Part shown: positions 1 through 9,273 of the stretch, piece by piece
How positions within the stretch are numbered: position 1 is the first letter of the stretch
Layout: the number at the start of each line of letters is the position of its first letter
Assembly (NCBI GenBank): GCA_029781135.1
Contig: JAKOXH010000006.1
Span: 62,001 to 126,000, forward strand
Source of the DNA: Planctomycetota bacterium
GTDB lineage: Bacteria; Planctomycetota; Planctomycetia; Pirellulales; Lacipirellulaceae
DNA length: 64,000 bases
Direction: 5' to 3'
Position numbers and translations under genes: made by a program
The notes under the pieces: generated by a model
What the model saw: the letters and a program-made list of their open reading frames with translations, nothing else
Told to the model about the DNA's origin: nothing
Database searches by the model: none

Positions 1-1
1 A

Positions 2-1348
2 TTTCATGGTAGCATTCGCGACGTGCAGCTGTATCAGCACGCTCTTTCCGAGTTCGACGTGAAAGGCGCGCTGCGCGGTGCGCTCCGCCGCGGGTTGCGG
101 AATACCAAGCCGGATTCGTTGAGTGAATCTAACCGCGACCAATTCGACAAGTTGTTGTTGCCTCAGTCGAAGGATTCTTTTGCGGTAAAGTTGTTGGAGC
201 TGCGTCGCAATCTTGAGGCAATTCAGGCGGCAAGAACCAATTATGATGCGGCCATCCCGGTGGCGATGATCATGGAGGATCTCAAACAACCACGTGCGAC
301 GTTTGTGCTAAAGCGCGGACGTTACGACATGCCGGATAAGAGCCAGCCGGTGCAGCCGGATGTTCCCGAAGTGATGCCGCGACTGCCGGCTGGGGCACCC
401 CATAATCGGCTAGGGCTGGCGAGATGGCTAGTGAGCCCGGAGAATCCGCTGGCAGCGCGGGTAGTTGTCAATCGACTTTGGCAACATCATTTTGGCATTG
501 GGCTAGTGAAAAGTTCCGATAATTTCGGCGTACAATCGGAGCCGCCGTCGCACCCTGAATTGCTCGACTGGTTGGCGACCGAGCTCGTTCAATCGGGCTG
601 GGATTTGCAGCATATGCAACGGTTGATCGTTGAGAGCAATACGTACCAGCAGCGCTCGGAAGCATCGCCGGAATTGTATCAACGCGATCCGGATAATCGG
701 TTGCTCGCGCGCGGGCCGCGCTATCGCTTGCCGGCCGAAGCGATTCGCGACAATGCACTTGCGGTGAGCGGGCTGTTGGCGCCGAAGATCGGCGGTAACT
801 CGGTGATGCCTTACCAGCCCGCCGGTTTGTGGGAAGAACTTGCCGGCGGCGCGCATGAGGATTATGTGCAGGGGCATGGTGAAGAATTGTATCGTCGTAG
901 TCTCTACACCTATCGCAAGCGCACGGTGCCGCATCCTTCGCTGGCCACGTTCGACGCGCCAAGTTGGGAAGTGTGCCAGGTGAAGCGGGCAAAGACGAAT
1001 ACGCCGCTGCAGGCCCTCGCGCTATTGAATGATGTGACCTACATGGAAGCGGCGCGCAAACTCGCGGAACGAATGTTGACTGAGGGTGGAAACACCGAAG
1101 ACTCCAGGCTCACTTATGCATTTCGCTTAACGACTAGCCGAGCGCCAACGGCTCGCGAATTAACACTCTTGCGTGGAAGTCTGCGGAAGTACGGCGCGAG
1201 GTTTCGCGGCTCGCCGGCGGATGCGGAGAAGTTTTTGAGTCAAGGTGAATCGCCCAGGAATATGACGCTCGATGCTATTGATTTGGCCGCGCATGCAGCG
1301 GTGGCGAGCGTGCTGATCAACATGGACGAGGCGATTTCCAAGAACTAG
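2..1348 (+). CDS. LamG/DUF1553 (PSD1) domain protein, 3' part
   Basis: The reading frame is open to the left window edge, so this is the C-terminal part of a longer gene. The first visible residues ([15 protein letters not shown]) match the end of a LamG/concanavalin-like fold. They are followed by a DUF1553 (PSD1) domain with typical stretches such as [29 protein letters not shown] and HPELLDWLA, and near the end [11 protein letters not shown]. In planctomycetes such proteins usually start with a cytochrome-c-like PSCyt1 region and a DUF1549 domain, which would lie outside the window. The DUF1501 gene starts 33 bases downstream, the standard partner arrangement. The cellular role of the pair is not established; export and binding or degradation of complex polysaccharides has been suggested. 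Family assignment is confident, function is not. Confidence 0.92.
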   Translation, partial: FHGSIRDVQLYQHALSEFDVKGALRGALRRGLRNTKPDSLSESNRDQFDKLLLPQSKDSFAVKLLELRRNLEAIQAARTNYDAAIPVAMIMEDLKQPRATFVLKRGRYDMPDKSQPVQPDVPEVMPRLPAGAPHNRLGLARWLVSPENPLAARVVVNRLWQHHFGIGLVKSSDNFGVQSEPPSHPELLDWLATELVQSGWDLQHMQRLIVESNTYQQRSEASPELYQRDPDNRLLARGPRYRLPAEAIRDNALAVSGLLAPKIGGNSVMPYQPAGLWEELAGGAHEDYVQGHGEELYRRSLYTYRKRTVPHPSLATFDAPSWEVCQVKRAKTNTPLQALALLNDVTYMEAARKLAERMLTEGGNTEDSRLTYAFRLTTSRAPTARELTLLRGSLRKYGARFRGSPADAEKFLSQGESPRNMTLDAIDLAAHAAVASVLINMDEAISKN

Positions 1349-1380
1349 CCATGGCCATATTGCATGTTGGAGGATCAACG

Positions 1381-2829
1381 ATGGATGCCAAAGCAACGGC
1401 TCAGGCCTGGAATCGACGGCATTTCTTGCAGGGGGCCGGGGCGGGACTGGGTGCGCTGGCACTGAACTCGCTCGCTGGCCACAATTCGCGGGCGGTCGCG
1501 GCGGCGGTGAATACGGCGCTTGGCAAACCCCATTTTGAGCCGAAGGCGAAGCGAGTCGTCTATCTGTTTCAGTCGGGTGCGCCGTCGCAGTTCGAGACGT
1601 TCGACTATAAGCCGAAGCTGCGCGACCTGCGCGGGCAGGAGCTGCCGGCGTCGGTGCGGATGGGGCAGCGACTGACGACGATGACCTCGGGTCAGACCAC
1701 ATTCCCCCTGGCCCCGTCGATTTTTGGGTTCCAAAAATATGGCCGGCAAGGGGCGTGGATGTCCGACCTGATGCCGTACACGGCCAAGATGGTCGACGAA
1801 CTGTGCATCGTGCGCTCGATGTACACCGAGGCGATCAACCATGACCCGGCCGTGACGTTCTTTCAAACGGGTTCGCAACTTGCCGGTCGGCCAAGCGCGG
1901 GGGCGTGGGTGGCGTATGGCTTGGGGCGGCTGAATCAGGATTTGCCGGCGTTTATCGTGATGATTTCGCGCGATCCGACGCGCGCGGCCGACCAGCCGTT
2001 GTACGACCGGCTGTGGGGCAGCGGATTTCTGCCGACGCAGTACCAGGGCGTGAAGTTGCGGAGTGGCAACGATCCGGTGTTGTACCTGGCGAATCCGGCC
2101 GGGTGCGATCGATCGATGCGGCGCGAGATGCTCGACGATCTCGCCGCTCTTAATGAAAATAGCTATTCGCTGATTGGCGATCCAGAGATCCAGGCGCGCA
2201 TATCACAGTATGAATTGGCGTTTCGGATGCAGTCGGCCGTGCCCGAATTAACCGACATTTCGAGCGAGCCGGAGCACATTCTCAACCTGTATGGGCCGGA
2301 GGTGCGCAAGCCGGGGAGCTACGCGCGCAACTGCCTACTCGCCCGCCGGCTCATCGAGCGCGACGTACGGTTCGTGCAGCTTTATCACATGGGCTGGGAT
2401 CAGCACGGCGACCTGCCGAAGAACATCGCCAAACAGTGCCAGGCGACCGATCAGCCATCGGCGGCACTGATTCAAGACCTCAAGCAACGCGGCCTGCTGG
2501 AGGACACGCTCGTGATTTGGGGTGGCGAATTTGGGCGGACCGTGTATTCGCAAGGCACGCTCACCGAAACGAACTATGGCCGCGATCACCACCCGCGATG
2601 CTTTACCATTTGGATGGCCGGCGGCGGCGTTCGCTCCGGCATGACGTACGGCGCGACCGACGACTTCAGCTACAACATTACCGAAAACCCGATGCACGTG
2701 CACGACCTGCAGGCCACGATGTTGCACCTATTGGGAATCAACCATTTGAAGCTGACGTACCGTTTTCAAGGCCGCGATTATCGGCTGACCGATATTCACG
2801 GCGAGGTGGTGCATGATATTCTGGCGTAA
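1381..2829 (+). CDS. DUF1501 family protein with Tat signal
   Basis: DUF1501 proteins are sulfatase-fold (alkaline phosphatase superfamily) proteins of unknown substrate, almost always paired with a DUF1553 gene as here. I choose ATG 1381 rather than the in-frame ATG at 1351 because GGAGG lies at 1369-1373 with a 7-base spacer. The N-terminus then reads [16 protein letters not shown], a twin-arginine export signal. Family-typical segments are [20 protein letters not shown], the MGWDQHGDL region, [13 protein letters not shown] and the C-terminal [18 protein letters not shown]. The length, 482 residues, is normal. It is probably co-transcribed with the upstream gene. Confidence 0.93.
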   Translation: MDAKATAQAWNRRHFLQGAGAGLGALALNSLAGHNSRAVAAAVNTALGKPHFEPKAKRVVYLFQSGAPSQFETFDYKPKLRDLRGQELPASVRMGQRLTTMTSGQTTFPLAPSIFGFQKYGRQGAWMSDLMPYTAKMVDELCIVRSMYTEAINHDPAVTFFQTGSQLAGRPSAGAWVAYGLGRLNQDLPAFIVMISRDPTRAADQPLYDRLWGSGFLPTQYQGVKLRSGNDPVLYLANPAGCDRSMRREMLDDLAALNENSYSLIGDPEIQARISQYELAFRMQSAVPELTDISSEPEHILNLYGPEVRKPGSYARNCLLARRLIERDVRFVQLYHMGWDQHGDLPKNIAKQCQATDQPSAALIQDLKQRGLLEDTLVIWGGEFGRTVYSQGTLTETNYGRDHHPRCFTIWMAGGGVRSGMTYGATDDFSYNITENPMHVHDLQATMLHLLGINHLKLTYRFQGRDYRLTDIHGEVVHDILA

Positions 2830-2915
2830 GGTGTTAGTCGTTAGTCGTTAGTTTGATCATGTCGTTGGTTGTTCCTGCCAAACGGTGACGGCTGACAACT
2901 ACTAGCTTGCACAAA
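2830..2915. repeat. short gap with GTTAGTC tandem repeats
   Basis: Directly after the DUF1501 stop there are tandem GTTAGTC heptamers (about 2833-2858), the complement of the CTAACGA heptamers seen near 4355 and 21530. I see no gene here. Confidence 0.6.
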
Positions 2916-2948
2916 AAATGACGGACGCAATGAGGGCGTCCGTCATTT
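2916..2948 (-). terminator. Rho-independent terminator of the PEP-CTERM gene
   Basis: A perfect 13-bp inverted repeat (2916-2928 with 2936-2948, 7-base loop) is followed on the minus strand by six T residues. It lies 34 bases past the stop of the minus-strand gene ending at 2983. It could also stop plus-strand transcription from the DUF1501 gene, with a weaker T tract. Confidence 0.85.
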
Positions 2949-2982
2949 GTGAGTTGAATCGTGAACCATCGTGTTGATTCAA

Positions 2983-3972
2983 TCACCGTGCGGTACGGCG
3001 ACGACCATTTGCAGCCAGCCCGGCCCCCACTGTGACGAATGCCAAAAACAAAGTCGTCGGTTCAGGCACGGCCGCGGCGGCTAAGCCGCTACCTCTGCCA
3101 GACGTATTGCCGAAGCGGGCTTGCCAAGCGGTGTAGTCGGCAGCGTTCACGGTGCCGGGAGTATCCACTTCGTTGGCCAACGGACCGCCGTTGCGCCAGA
3201 GCACGTAATCGGCGGCATCGACCACGCCGTTATTGTTGTAGTCGCCGGGCACGCCGTCGACGAAGGGGGTGCTTTGAGCGGAAACGTAGCGGAACACGCC
3301 AGCGGTCAAATCATCATCCTCGGCGAAGGCGGCGCCGGATATGCCGGTGGTGAAGGAACTATCGGTCGCAGTCACTTGCGGCGCGGCCGGTCGCGGCTGG
3401 CCGACGGGCCAGGCATACGCACTCAACTGATCGCCGACAATGTCCATTTCCACGTTGACTTCGCTCCCGGCGTTGAAAGGCGCGTCGAATGTCGTGCCGA
3501 TGTCAACCGTCGCACCGCCGAGCAAGATCTGCATGTTGAGATTGCCGCTGACATCGAAATACACGAGATAGCCGGTGAGGGCCTGCGGGTCGACGCGACC
3601 CAAGAGCACGAGATTCCCACCTTTATTTACGGTCGGATTATTGGGGTCTGGGAGGACAACGCCTTGGGTCCGCATGTAGACATCGGTAAATGAGACGGCC
3701 GGCACCAAGGAGATCATGATGCTGGAATCCGAGCCATCGACGGCAGGTGTCATGACGAGGTCGCCACTGGAGGCGTTGTAGTCGCCAGGAAAGAGACCGC
3801 TTCCACCGAGGTCATTCAGCCAAGTGACCGGGTTGCCATCGAGCATGTTGCCGTCGTTGAAGTTGTCGCTCCAGCCGGCGGCAAAGCTGTAGGTCGGTGT
3901 GCACAGAAGACACGTGGCGGCAACGAGTTTCCACAATGAAAGCCGCGATCGGCGAATGTGAATCGGTGACAT
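2983..3972 (-). CDS. PEP-CTERM sorted protein with dockerin-like motif
   Basis: This is a 329-residue exported protein. A hydrophobic signal peptide (KLVAATCLLCTPTYSFAAG, about residues 14-32) is followed by a beta-rich LamG-like region. Around residues 245-290 there is a dockerin-type calcium-loop pair (GDYNNNGVVDAADYVLW, later VNAADYTAWQARFG). The C-terminus is a PEP-CTERM sorting signal: VPEPTT, a hydrophobic stretch, then RRRTAR. The start is supported by GAGGT seven bases upstream. Proteins of this kind are thought to be cleaved and retained at the envelope by an exosortase system; no exosortase is in this window. The gene is monocistronic with its own terminator. Confidence 0.9.
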   Translation of the reverse strand: MSPIHIRRSRLSLWKLVAATCLLCTPTYSFAAGWSDNFNDGNMLDGNPVTWLNDLGGSGLFPGDYNASSGDLVMTPAVDGSDSSIMISLVPAVSFTDVYMRTQGVVLPDPNNPTVNKGGNLVLLGRVDPQALTGYLVYFDVSGNLNMQILLGGATVDIGTTFDAPFNAGSEVNVEMDIVGDQLSAYAWPVGQPRPAAPQVTATDSSFTTGISGAAFAEDDDLTAGVFRYVSAQSTPFVDGVPGDYNNNGVVDAADYVLWRNGGPLANEVDTPGTVNAADYTAWQARFGNTSGRGSGLAAAAVPEPTTLFLAFVTVGAGLAANGRRRTAR

Positions 3973-4796
3973 TTACATTACCTCGATTGTGATGTTGTGC
4001 GATCAGAAAGCTCCACGGCTTGACCAAGGAACGGAAATACGAGCGGTACCGTGACGTACGCACGGACCACTTCTACCTTGCCCCAGAGAAAATCCCCATC
4101 CGCTTTCAATTTACCAAGCGGAACGAGAGTGTCCACACTTTTCGGCCAAGATTTCGTGCGATTTACGAAATCGGGCGGGCAGCGTCCGGGGCAAAGCCGC
4201 CGGAAGTTGGCATTGGGCGGCAGTTTTGGGGGTTCCGGGTTTGGGGTTCAGGGTTCCGTTGTTCGTGGTTGGATATTGGATGTTGGATAGTCGATGTTCG
4301 GTGTTTGGTGTTGGTCAGTGGTGCTTGGTCATTGGTCCTTCTGGCTAATAGCTAACGCCTAACGACTAACACCTAACGGCTAACCGCTTTCAAAAAAATG
4401 ATGGGCCCACTGGGGCGTCGGTCCTTAGTGAGCGGACGCGCATGATCAGCGGTGACGCCGATGGCAACGAGCTGCGACCGAGTTTCCACCCGTGCGCGTG
4501 AGGCTCTGCTCCGCGGGACCGGAAAGCATCGCGACCAGGCACTGCTGGGCAAGCCAGCAGTGGCACACGCTGGCAACGCCATTGGGAGGCAAGAAGCACG
4601 CTGGCGCGACGCGGTTCCGGCGAGACGTCTTCGCTGCAGAGACTGCGCCCGCACGGTCATTTCAGGGGCGACTCTAGCACAAGTCGTGGCACAAAAGCAA
4701 GGAAATAGTGGAAAAGTTTTCAGTAGCTGAATTTGTAGCGGAATTCGTGAGAATTCCGCGGGACACACAGCCTATCCCGAGGCGACGGCGGAATTC
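3973..4796. other. 824-base gap without a convincing gene
   Basis: Short ORFs here have no recognisable similarity or ribosome sites. The stretch contains TTGG-rich repeats (4215-4340), CTAACG/CTAACA-type heptamers (about 4353-4386), one copy of the CACTGCTGG palindrome (4540-4562) and EcoRI-like GAATTC palindromes (4738-4765, 4790). It looks like repeat-rich spacer DNA. Confidence 0.6.
4540..4562. repeat. CACTGCTGG palindrome, copy 1
   Basis: CACTGCTGG, five bases, CCAGCAGTG, followed by GCAC. The same 23-base palindrome, again followed by GCAC, recurs at 36181-36203. This is a REP-like element. Confidence 0.7.
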
Positions 4797-5081
4797 TTAC
4801 GAAAATCCCTTGCTGCCATTGGATTCCGACCGATGGGCCGTGCGCGTCTTCTGCATCGTGTCGTACGTGCCGCTTTGCACGCGAATGGCGAGGCCTAGCG
4901 GGAACACCAGGTCCGCGTAGCTGCCCGCTACGTGGGTCGTGTTCGTGACTTGCGTGGCGTCCGAGCCAGAGCTCGACGTGTGTTCGTCGAACACGTAAAT
5001 GTCGTGGGCGTAACCGTCCGCATAGCTCTCGCTCCTGGTATCGGACCACCGCCGCGACACGGTCGCATTGCTGAAGGTCAA
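4797..5081 (-). CDS. unrecognised small ORF, possibly a gene remnant
   Basis: A 94-residue ORF whose ATG overlaps the stop of the upstream minus-strand gene (ATGA at 5081-5078), which suggests translational coupling. It is rich in Ser, Thr and Asp (YVFDEHTSSSGSDATQ) and I cannot assign it to a family. Its C-terminus runs into the GAATTC repeat area, so the end may be truncated. It could equally be a chance ORF or the tail of a degraded RHS/polymorphic-toxin gene. Confidence 0.25.
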   Translation of the reverse strand: MTFSNATVSRRWSDTRSESYADGYAHDIYVFDEHTSSSGSDATQVTNTTHVAGSYADLVFPLGLAIRVQSGTYDTMQKTRTAHRSESNGSKGFS

Positions 5082-5743
5082 TCAACCGTTTCTCCCACTT
5101 CAAATAATGCGATGTTTGTATAACCTCTCTTCAGAATGAACTCTTTGACACGATTTGTGCATAGAATCCACCAAGCCTCATTAACCCTAAAAAAATCGTG
5201 GTCGTTGAGCGCATCACTATTCACGTAGATTCCCATTCCGGGTGTCCTCGGTATATGAACTCGTTCGAGCTCTCCCGCGCTCCGGTCCCATTTGCGTGGC
5301 TCGATGCGTTCAACACCCTCTAATTCGTAAGTCGGCCGCCCTTTGTCGTATCCCTTGATCTTCATTGTCGATCGTTCCAGGTTTGCGTGGGTCTGATGCA
5401 TTACATACAAGTCCACGAGCTCCGGCCCATCGTATGGCAACTGGATCATGCTGCGTGGCCGGCCTCGTTTATGATCTCTGTTCACTACCATTTCGACGGG
5501 ACCGAATTCAATTCCTTTAAATCCCTCGTTGAGCAGTTCTTCCGCTACCGTTCGCTTGGCCATTAAATCACTAGGTGAGGGCATGGTGAAATCGCCGACC
5601 AGAGTGGCGCTTGGTTCCCATTCGATGACGAGCGGTTTGATCCGTACGTTCCTCGGCGGATCGCCTTGTTTCGACCAAGTGCCGACACGACTCGCGGCCG
5701 CAAAGCGGCCGTCTTCTGCATTTCTGAACTTCCACAATTTCAT
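5078..5743 (-). CDS. putative immunity-type protein (double-CXXCG/SitI-like pattern)
   Basis: A 221-residue protein that I recognise only by pattern. The N-terminus (MKLWKFRNAEDGRF), the central YELEGVERIEPRKWD and the C-terminus (ILCTNRVKEFILKRGYTN) resemble myxobacterial 'double-CXXCG' proteins described as immunity partners of lipoprotein toxins. The CXXCG cysteines themselves are absent. I choose ATG 5743, not the longer frame from 5791, because GGAGAAG sits eight bases upstream and the ATG overlaps the stop of the preceding ORF (ATGA). That ORF resembles a toxin C-terminus, which fits a toxin-immunity pair. The assignment is inference; no enzymatic motif is visible. Confidence 0.45.
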   Translation of the reverse strand: MKLWKFRNAEDGRFAAASRVGTWSKQGDPPRNVRIKPLVIEWEPSATLVGDFTMPSPSDLMAKRTVAEELLNEGFKGIEFGPVEMVVNRDHKRGRPRSMIQLPYDGPELVDLYVMHQTHANLERSTMKIKGYDKGRPTYELEGVERIEPRKWDRSAGELERVHIPRTPGMGIYVNSDALNDHDFFRVNEAWWILCTNRVKEFILKRGYTNIALFEVGETVD

Positions 5744-5889
5744 GGGCGGAACTTCTCCAATCCAAACAGCTTGACAGCCTCTTCGCGCCATCTGAGAACC
5801 GTTTCTACAGTTGGTTCTACCTCCTCCGCAAGTTTATCTCTGAAAAACTTGTTATACGGACCACCTTGCGCACCTCGGTGGATTTCCAT
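5740..5889 (-). pseudogene. C-terminal remnant of a polymorphic toxin
   Basis: This 49-residue ORF begins at MEIHRGAQGGPYNKFF and ends LFGLEKFRP, with its TGA overlapping the immunity-like ATG. The IHxG, GGPYN and charged helical tail resemble the extreme C-terminus of HNH-type polymorphic toxins. Upstream the frame continues through a proline-rich stretch into the end of the MFS gene without a ribosome site or the rest of a toxin, so I read it as a truncated remnant. It could instead be a small coupled leader ORF. Confidence 0.35.
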
Positions 5890-5957
5890 CGGCGGTGGCG
5901 GCGGTGTGGTTGGGGGGTTGGAGGTAGATTCGGTCTGGCGACCGACGCTAACGAACG

Positions 5958-7439
5958 TCAGGCTTGGTCGGCGCGGGAGTCTCGGTAGACGGCCTCCTTG
6001 GCGGAGGGATACTGCGACGTTTCCACCTCGCGGCCGCCGGGGCCGATCTCAACGAGCTTGTAACCGCCGATGGCGCGGAAGTAGAGCAGCAAGATCAAGT
6101 AGCCGACGGCCATCGTGGCGGGAATCGCGGCAGTGATTTTGAGGGCCCGAGCGCCACCGTAATCCGACGCTTGTTTGACCACTTCGGCTTCTGGGCTGCC
6201 TTTGGGTAATTCAGCGACTTTTTTGCCGTCGAGTCCGGCGACCGGTGGGAAAAAGAGGAAGCGATTTGGCTCCGCGGCCCGCACTTGCTCATAAACGGCC
6301 GGATTCAATTCGCGGAGCTTGGCGGTGGCGTTGACATCTTGGGTATAGCCGATGCCAGGGCCACCTAATAAACCGGCGGAGGCCATGCCGATACCACCCA
6401 TCGTACCCATAACGAGCGCGCCGCCTTTGGGGAAGCGTTCGCCGACGACGCCGAGCATGGTGGGCCAGAAGAAGGTTTTGCCGAGGCCGTAAATCGTGGC
6501 GGCCACGAGAATTCCCAGGCCGGAAGCGGCCAAGAGCATGCTACCCATGGAGTAAAGCCCGATGCAGGCCAGCACGGCACTGACGAAGAGCAGGCCGAGC
6601 GGGTTGATGCGTTCCACAATCGGGCCCGCGAAGAAACGTAGGACGAACATCAGGCCGGAAGTGTAGACCAGTAGCAGCACGCTATTGCGGATGTAGCCGC
6701 CCATGATATTGGTGATCCAGCTATCCGTGCCGAGTTCGACATAGCCGACCAATGCATGCAGGAAGAGAAGAAACAACAGAACTGGCGCGGCAAACTCGGC
6801 GACCATTTCGCTGAACTTGACGCCGGCGGCGCGGGCTTCGGAGACAGGGAAATGTTCTTTGATCGTGATGATTCCATACCACAGCGTGGGGACTAAGAAG
6901 AACAGCATGGGTATTTCCCAGCGCAGGGGAGTTATGAAGCACTTTTCGCCGACGAAGCAAAACGCCAACAAACCGCCGAGAATGAGGCCGCCGGGCCAGC
7001 CGGCGTGTAGGATATTGAGGTAGTGAGTTTTTTGTTTTGGGTAGAGCGTGGCGACGAGCGGATTGATGGCCGATTCGCACATGCCGTTGGCCAGCGAGAA
7101 CATGAACATGCCCACGTACAAACACCAATAGGTGGCATTCTTGCCCGCGGCATGATAGACGGGAGTTGCGGCGAGGGTGACGATCGCCGAGGAAACGTGC
7201 AGGATGAACGCGCCTAACAGGATCGCCTTGTAGCCAATGCGATCGGCGAACAAGCTGAAGCCAATAATGGTAAACGCCATTCCCACCAGGCCACCGCCGG
7301 TGATGGTTCCTAGTTCTGTCTGGGTGAAGCCGAAGATGCTACTCCATTCGGCCAAGACCGCCCCGCGCACGGCAAAGCCAATGCCGGCGGCGATGAGGGT
7401 AAGGAAACTGGCCCAGAAGATCTTGCCGCTGGTCTGCAT
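5958..7439 (-). CDS. MFS transporter
   Basis: A 493-residue inner-membrane protein with about twelve hydrophobic segments, consistent with the major facilitator superfamily. An early segment carries FADRIGYKAILLGAF, the loop-2/3 signature region. An atypical soluble insertion (about residues 385-445) lies between the last transmembrane helices. ATG 7439 is preferred over the ORF start at 7520 because GGGAGA lies 9 bases upstream and the next residues (SGKIFWASFLTLIAAG) enter the first helix directly. Related planctomycete proteins are annotated as sugar transporters; the substrate cannot be told here. It stands alone, next to the AT-rich island. Confidence 0.85.
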   Translation of the reverse strand: MQTSGKIFWASFLTLIAAGIGFAVRGAVLAEWSSIFGFTQTELGTITGGGLVGMAFTIIGFSLFADRIGYKAILLGAFILHVSSAIVTLAATPVYHAAGKNATYWCLYVGMFMFSLANGMCESAINPLVATLYPKQKTHYLNILHAGWPGGLILGGLLAFCFVGEKCFITPLRWEIPMLFFLVPTLWYGIITIKEHFPVSEARAAGVKFSEMVAEFAAPVLLFLLFLHALVGYVELGTDSWITNIMGGYIRNSVLLLVYTSGLMFVLRFFAGPIVERINPLGLLFVSAVLACIGLYSMGSMLLAASGLGILVAATIYGLGKTFFWPTMLGVVGERFPKGGALVMGTMGGIGMASAGLLGGPGIGYTQDVNATAKLRELNPAVYEQVRAAEPNRFLFFPPVAGLDGKKVAELPKGSPEAEVVKQASDYGGARALKITAAIPATMAVGYLILLLYFRAIGGYKLVEIGPGGREVETSQYPSAKEAVYRDSRADQA

Positions 7440-7641
7440 CGCGATATTCTCCCAGAGATAATTCGAAAGCTTCGTAAGTGGCCCAGAGGAACGAAGGTCG
7501 AAACCGAAGTCGACATTCACCGCCTTGGTTCGCGCCGCTGGGGAGCGACGCGAGACTTCGACCGCGCTCGGAAGAGTTCACCCCCCAATTGAAAATCGCG
7601 CGAGGTGCGCGCTTTTATCATTCAATCGTGGTTGAGTCTTG

Positions 7642-7650
7642 GCTAAATTA
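7642..7650 (+). repeat. possible left attachment core (attL)
   Basis: GCTAAATTA, matching 12389-12397. The wider contexts (TTGGCTAAATTAGCAAGA and TTTGCTAAATTAACATGA) agree at most positions. The repeat is short, so chance is possible. Confidence 0.4.
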
Positions 7651-8417
7651 GCAAGAATGCAGCCTTGGTCCGCCTACCGAGTTTTTCGATTTATCCTTTT
7701 GTAAGTTGTTGTCCTAATTGAAGTTAAGAAAACCCGCCAAATTTTTGCCAAATCTTAATAAATTTTTTTCTTATCCGTTATCTATCCTTTTTGGGCAAAA
7801 TAAAGGATAGTTTTTCAGGAATAAAGGATAGTCCTAGTTTCTATCCTAATCGCATTAAATGCCCTCGAAACGCTCCGCTAGAAGTTCTTTGATGCCGTTC
7901 ACGTTATTGATAATCCAGCGTTAGAAGTGACGCTAGAGCATTCAATTAGATTTCAATTAGGTTTGATTATGTTACTAATTACCTAATTAATGTATAGATA
8001 TTTTATATATATTTGGGATATTTGATAGTTTCGGCAGGGGGCAGGGTAAATCCAATAATGAATGAATTTTAATATATTTGGTATCTAGGGCGGGGGGCGG
8101 TTTTCACTTAATAAAGTGCTTGTTTCATAACATATTTTCATAAATATTGACCCTAAATACCTCTAAAAAAACTGGGGGCGTCCTATGTAACCTGAATTTT
8201 ATAAAAAGGGCAGATGTGATAGGTATAACCAAAAGAATATATAAGAAATTATGGGAAAATTACTATAATACTGGGATAAGGGCAGGGAAAAGGATAGTAT
8301 CGCTTATTTTTCATATTTATTAAACCGTCAAGTATATTGTTGTGAATTATGTGAAAATCTTAGCATAGGGGGCGAGCTAAATAATATGGCGGACAAAACT
8401 AAAAATCATCAGCGCAT
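7651..8417. other. AT-rich noncoding stretch of the element
   Basis: There is no ORF of note. Apart from the AAAGGATAG cluster there are direct repeats TTCAATTAG at about 7939-7960, runs of G (8036-8046, 8089-8099, 8171-8176, 8368-8373) in otherwise AT-rich DNA, and an isolated TATAAT at 8264-8269 without a matching -35. I cannot assign a function. Confidence 0.5.
7782..7847. promoter_or_regulatory. left cluster of AAAGGATAG motifs (putative arm-type sites)
   Basis: CTATCCTTT at 7782-7790 (inverted), AAAGGATAG at 7802-7810 and 7823-7831, and CTATCCT at 7841-7847. The first two form a perfect 9-bp inverted repeat; the last two form a 7-bp one. A further AAAAGGATAG lies at 8288-8297. The same motif occurs twice next to the integrase. 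Such paired clusters are what arm-type recombinase or excisionase sites look like. Confidence 0.5.
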
Positions 8418-8454
8418 AAAAAAACCGCCCAAAGGAGTAGGCGGTTAATTTTTT
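8418..8454 (-). terminator. GC stem with T runs on both strands
   Basis: AACCGCC (8423-8429), a 10-base loop and GGCGGTT (8440-8446). On the minus strand the stem runs straight into T residues; on the plus strand it is followed by AATTTTTT. It is a strong bidirectional Rho-independent terminator candidate. Confidence 0.75.
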
Positions 8455-9264
8455 GGGAATTGCAGTTGTTTTTTAAGGTTTAACGCTAGTGAGGCGTTAT
8501 TTTCAATTCCCATACTATTTTACACCCAAGACAAGAAAAACGCATAAACCTCGTACTAATAGTCCACCTTCTCTACCTCAATTCTGGAAGCGTTCTGTGC
8601 GATTATACGGAACACAAAAAGAATTTAGGTCGCTATAAGACGAAATTTTGCGTCGGCTTCTCCAAAAATCTAAAACCCCAAATCGCCACAAGTCATTATA
8701 TGCGATTTTAGGACCATCCAAAATAAGTATCTAGGAAACTTGTTGTTGTAGGCGATTTTCTGTATTCCAAATACCCGTTGTTTTTAGGGGTTTTTGAGGT
8801 TGTGGATTTAATTAGGTGATTTGCCCTTAAAAATAGGTAATGAATGAGTGTATCTAATTAATTCCAAAGGAAGTTTTCTTATAGAAAAACCCTTTGGTCG
8901 ATGGTTAGAGATTTTCTTCCCCAATCGGTTAAGAGCTTTAAGAACTACAACTAACCTAAGAATCGTCTTTTACCGATTTCGCAGCGTTTATTAATGATTG
9001 AAAGATATTTTACCTTTCTGTACTACTAATCCAAATGGGTCCAAAAGTTAGTAGTTCTCATTAATAACATCTTGGGTCGATCCATCTTCTGCTATGCCAC
9101 AATTTGGTGGCAAACTCTTACTTGGTTAATTGCCATTCTGTCATTCTAAGGGTTTCCAATCCCTAGAACCTGATAACTACAAGTTATCACTTTTCATATA
9201 CACCAAGCCGGCGCGATATTGCTATTTCTTGTTATGAACGCTTTTTTGCCTGCAATTTGGTGTA
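8418..9264 (-). ncRNA. candidate large structured RNA (about 850 nt)
   Basis: No protein frame exists here, but perfect complementary arms are unusually dense. Local pairs are 8455-8462/8504-8511, 8481-8486/8494-8499, 8680-8686/8702-8708, 8864-8870/8891-8897 with inner 8873-8878, 9022-9029/9048-9055, 9095-9100/9107-9112 and 9171-9178/9182-9189. Longer-range pairs are 8588-8595/9236-9243, 8672-8679/8787-8794 and 9199-9206/9257-9264. Pairs 8903-8908/8951-8956 and 8933-8939/8972-8978 cross, which would be a pseudoknot. I favour the minus strand because a GC stem followed by seven T residues ends it at 8418 and the closing helix lies next to the divergent gene at 9274. Strand, ends and even transcription are inference. 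Confidence 0.4.
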
Positions 9265-9273
9265 TTAGTAGTT

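Noticed and set aside
7600..7680. tRNA gene as attachment site of the island
   Set aside because: No cloverleaf or T-loop consensus at either boundary.
8036..8105. G-quadruplex or origin of replication in the G-runs
   Set aside because: Only two or three G-tracts lie close together, and no iterons or DnaA boxes could be recognised.
8418..9264. Group II intron or retroelement
   Set aside because: I see no GTGYG 5' end, no domain V-like hairpin and no reverse transcriptase ORF.
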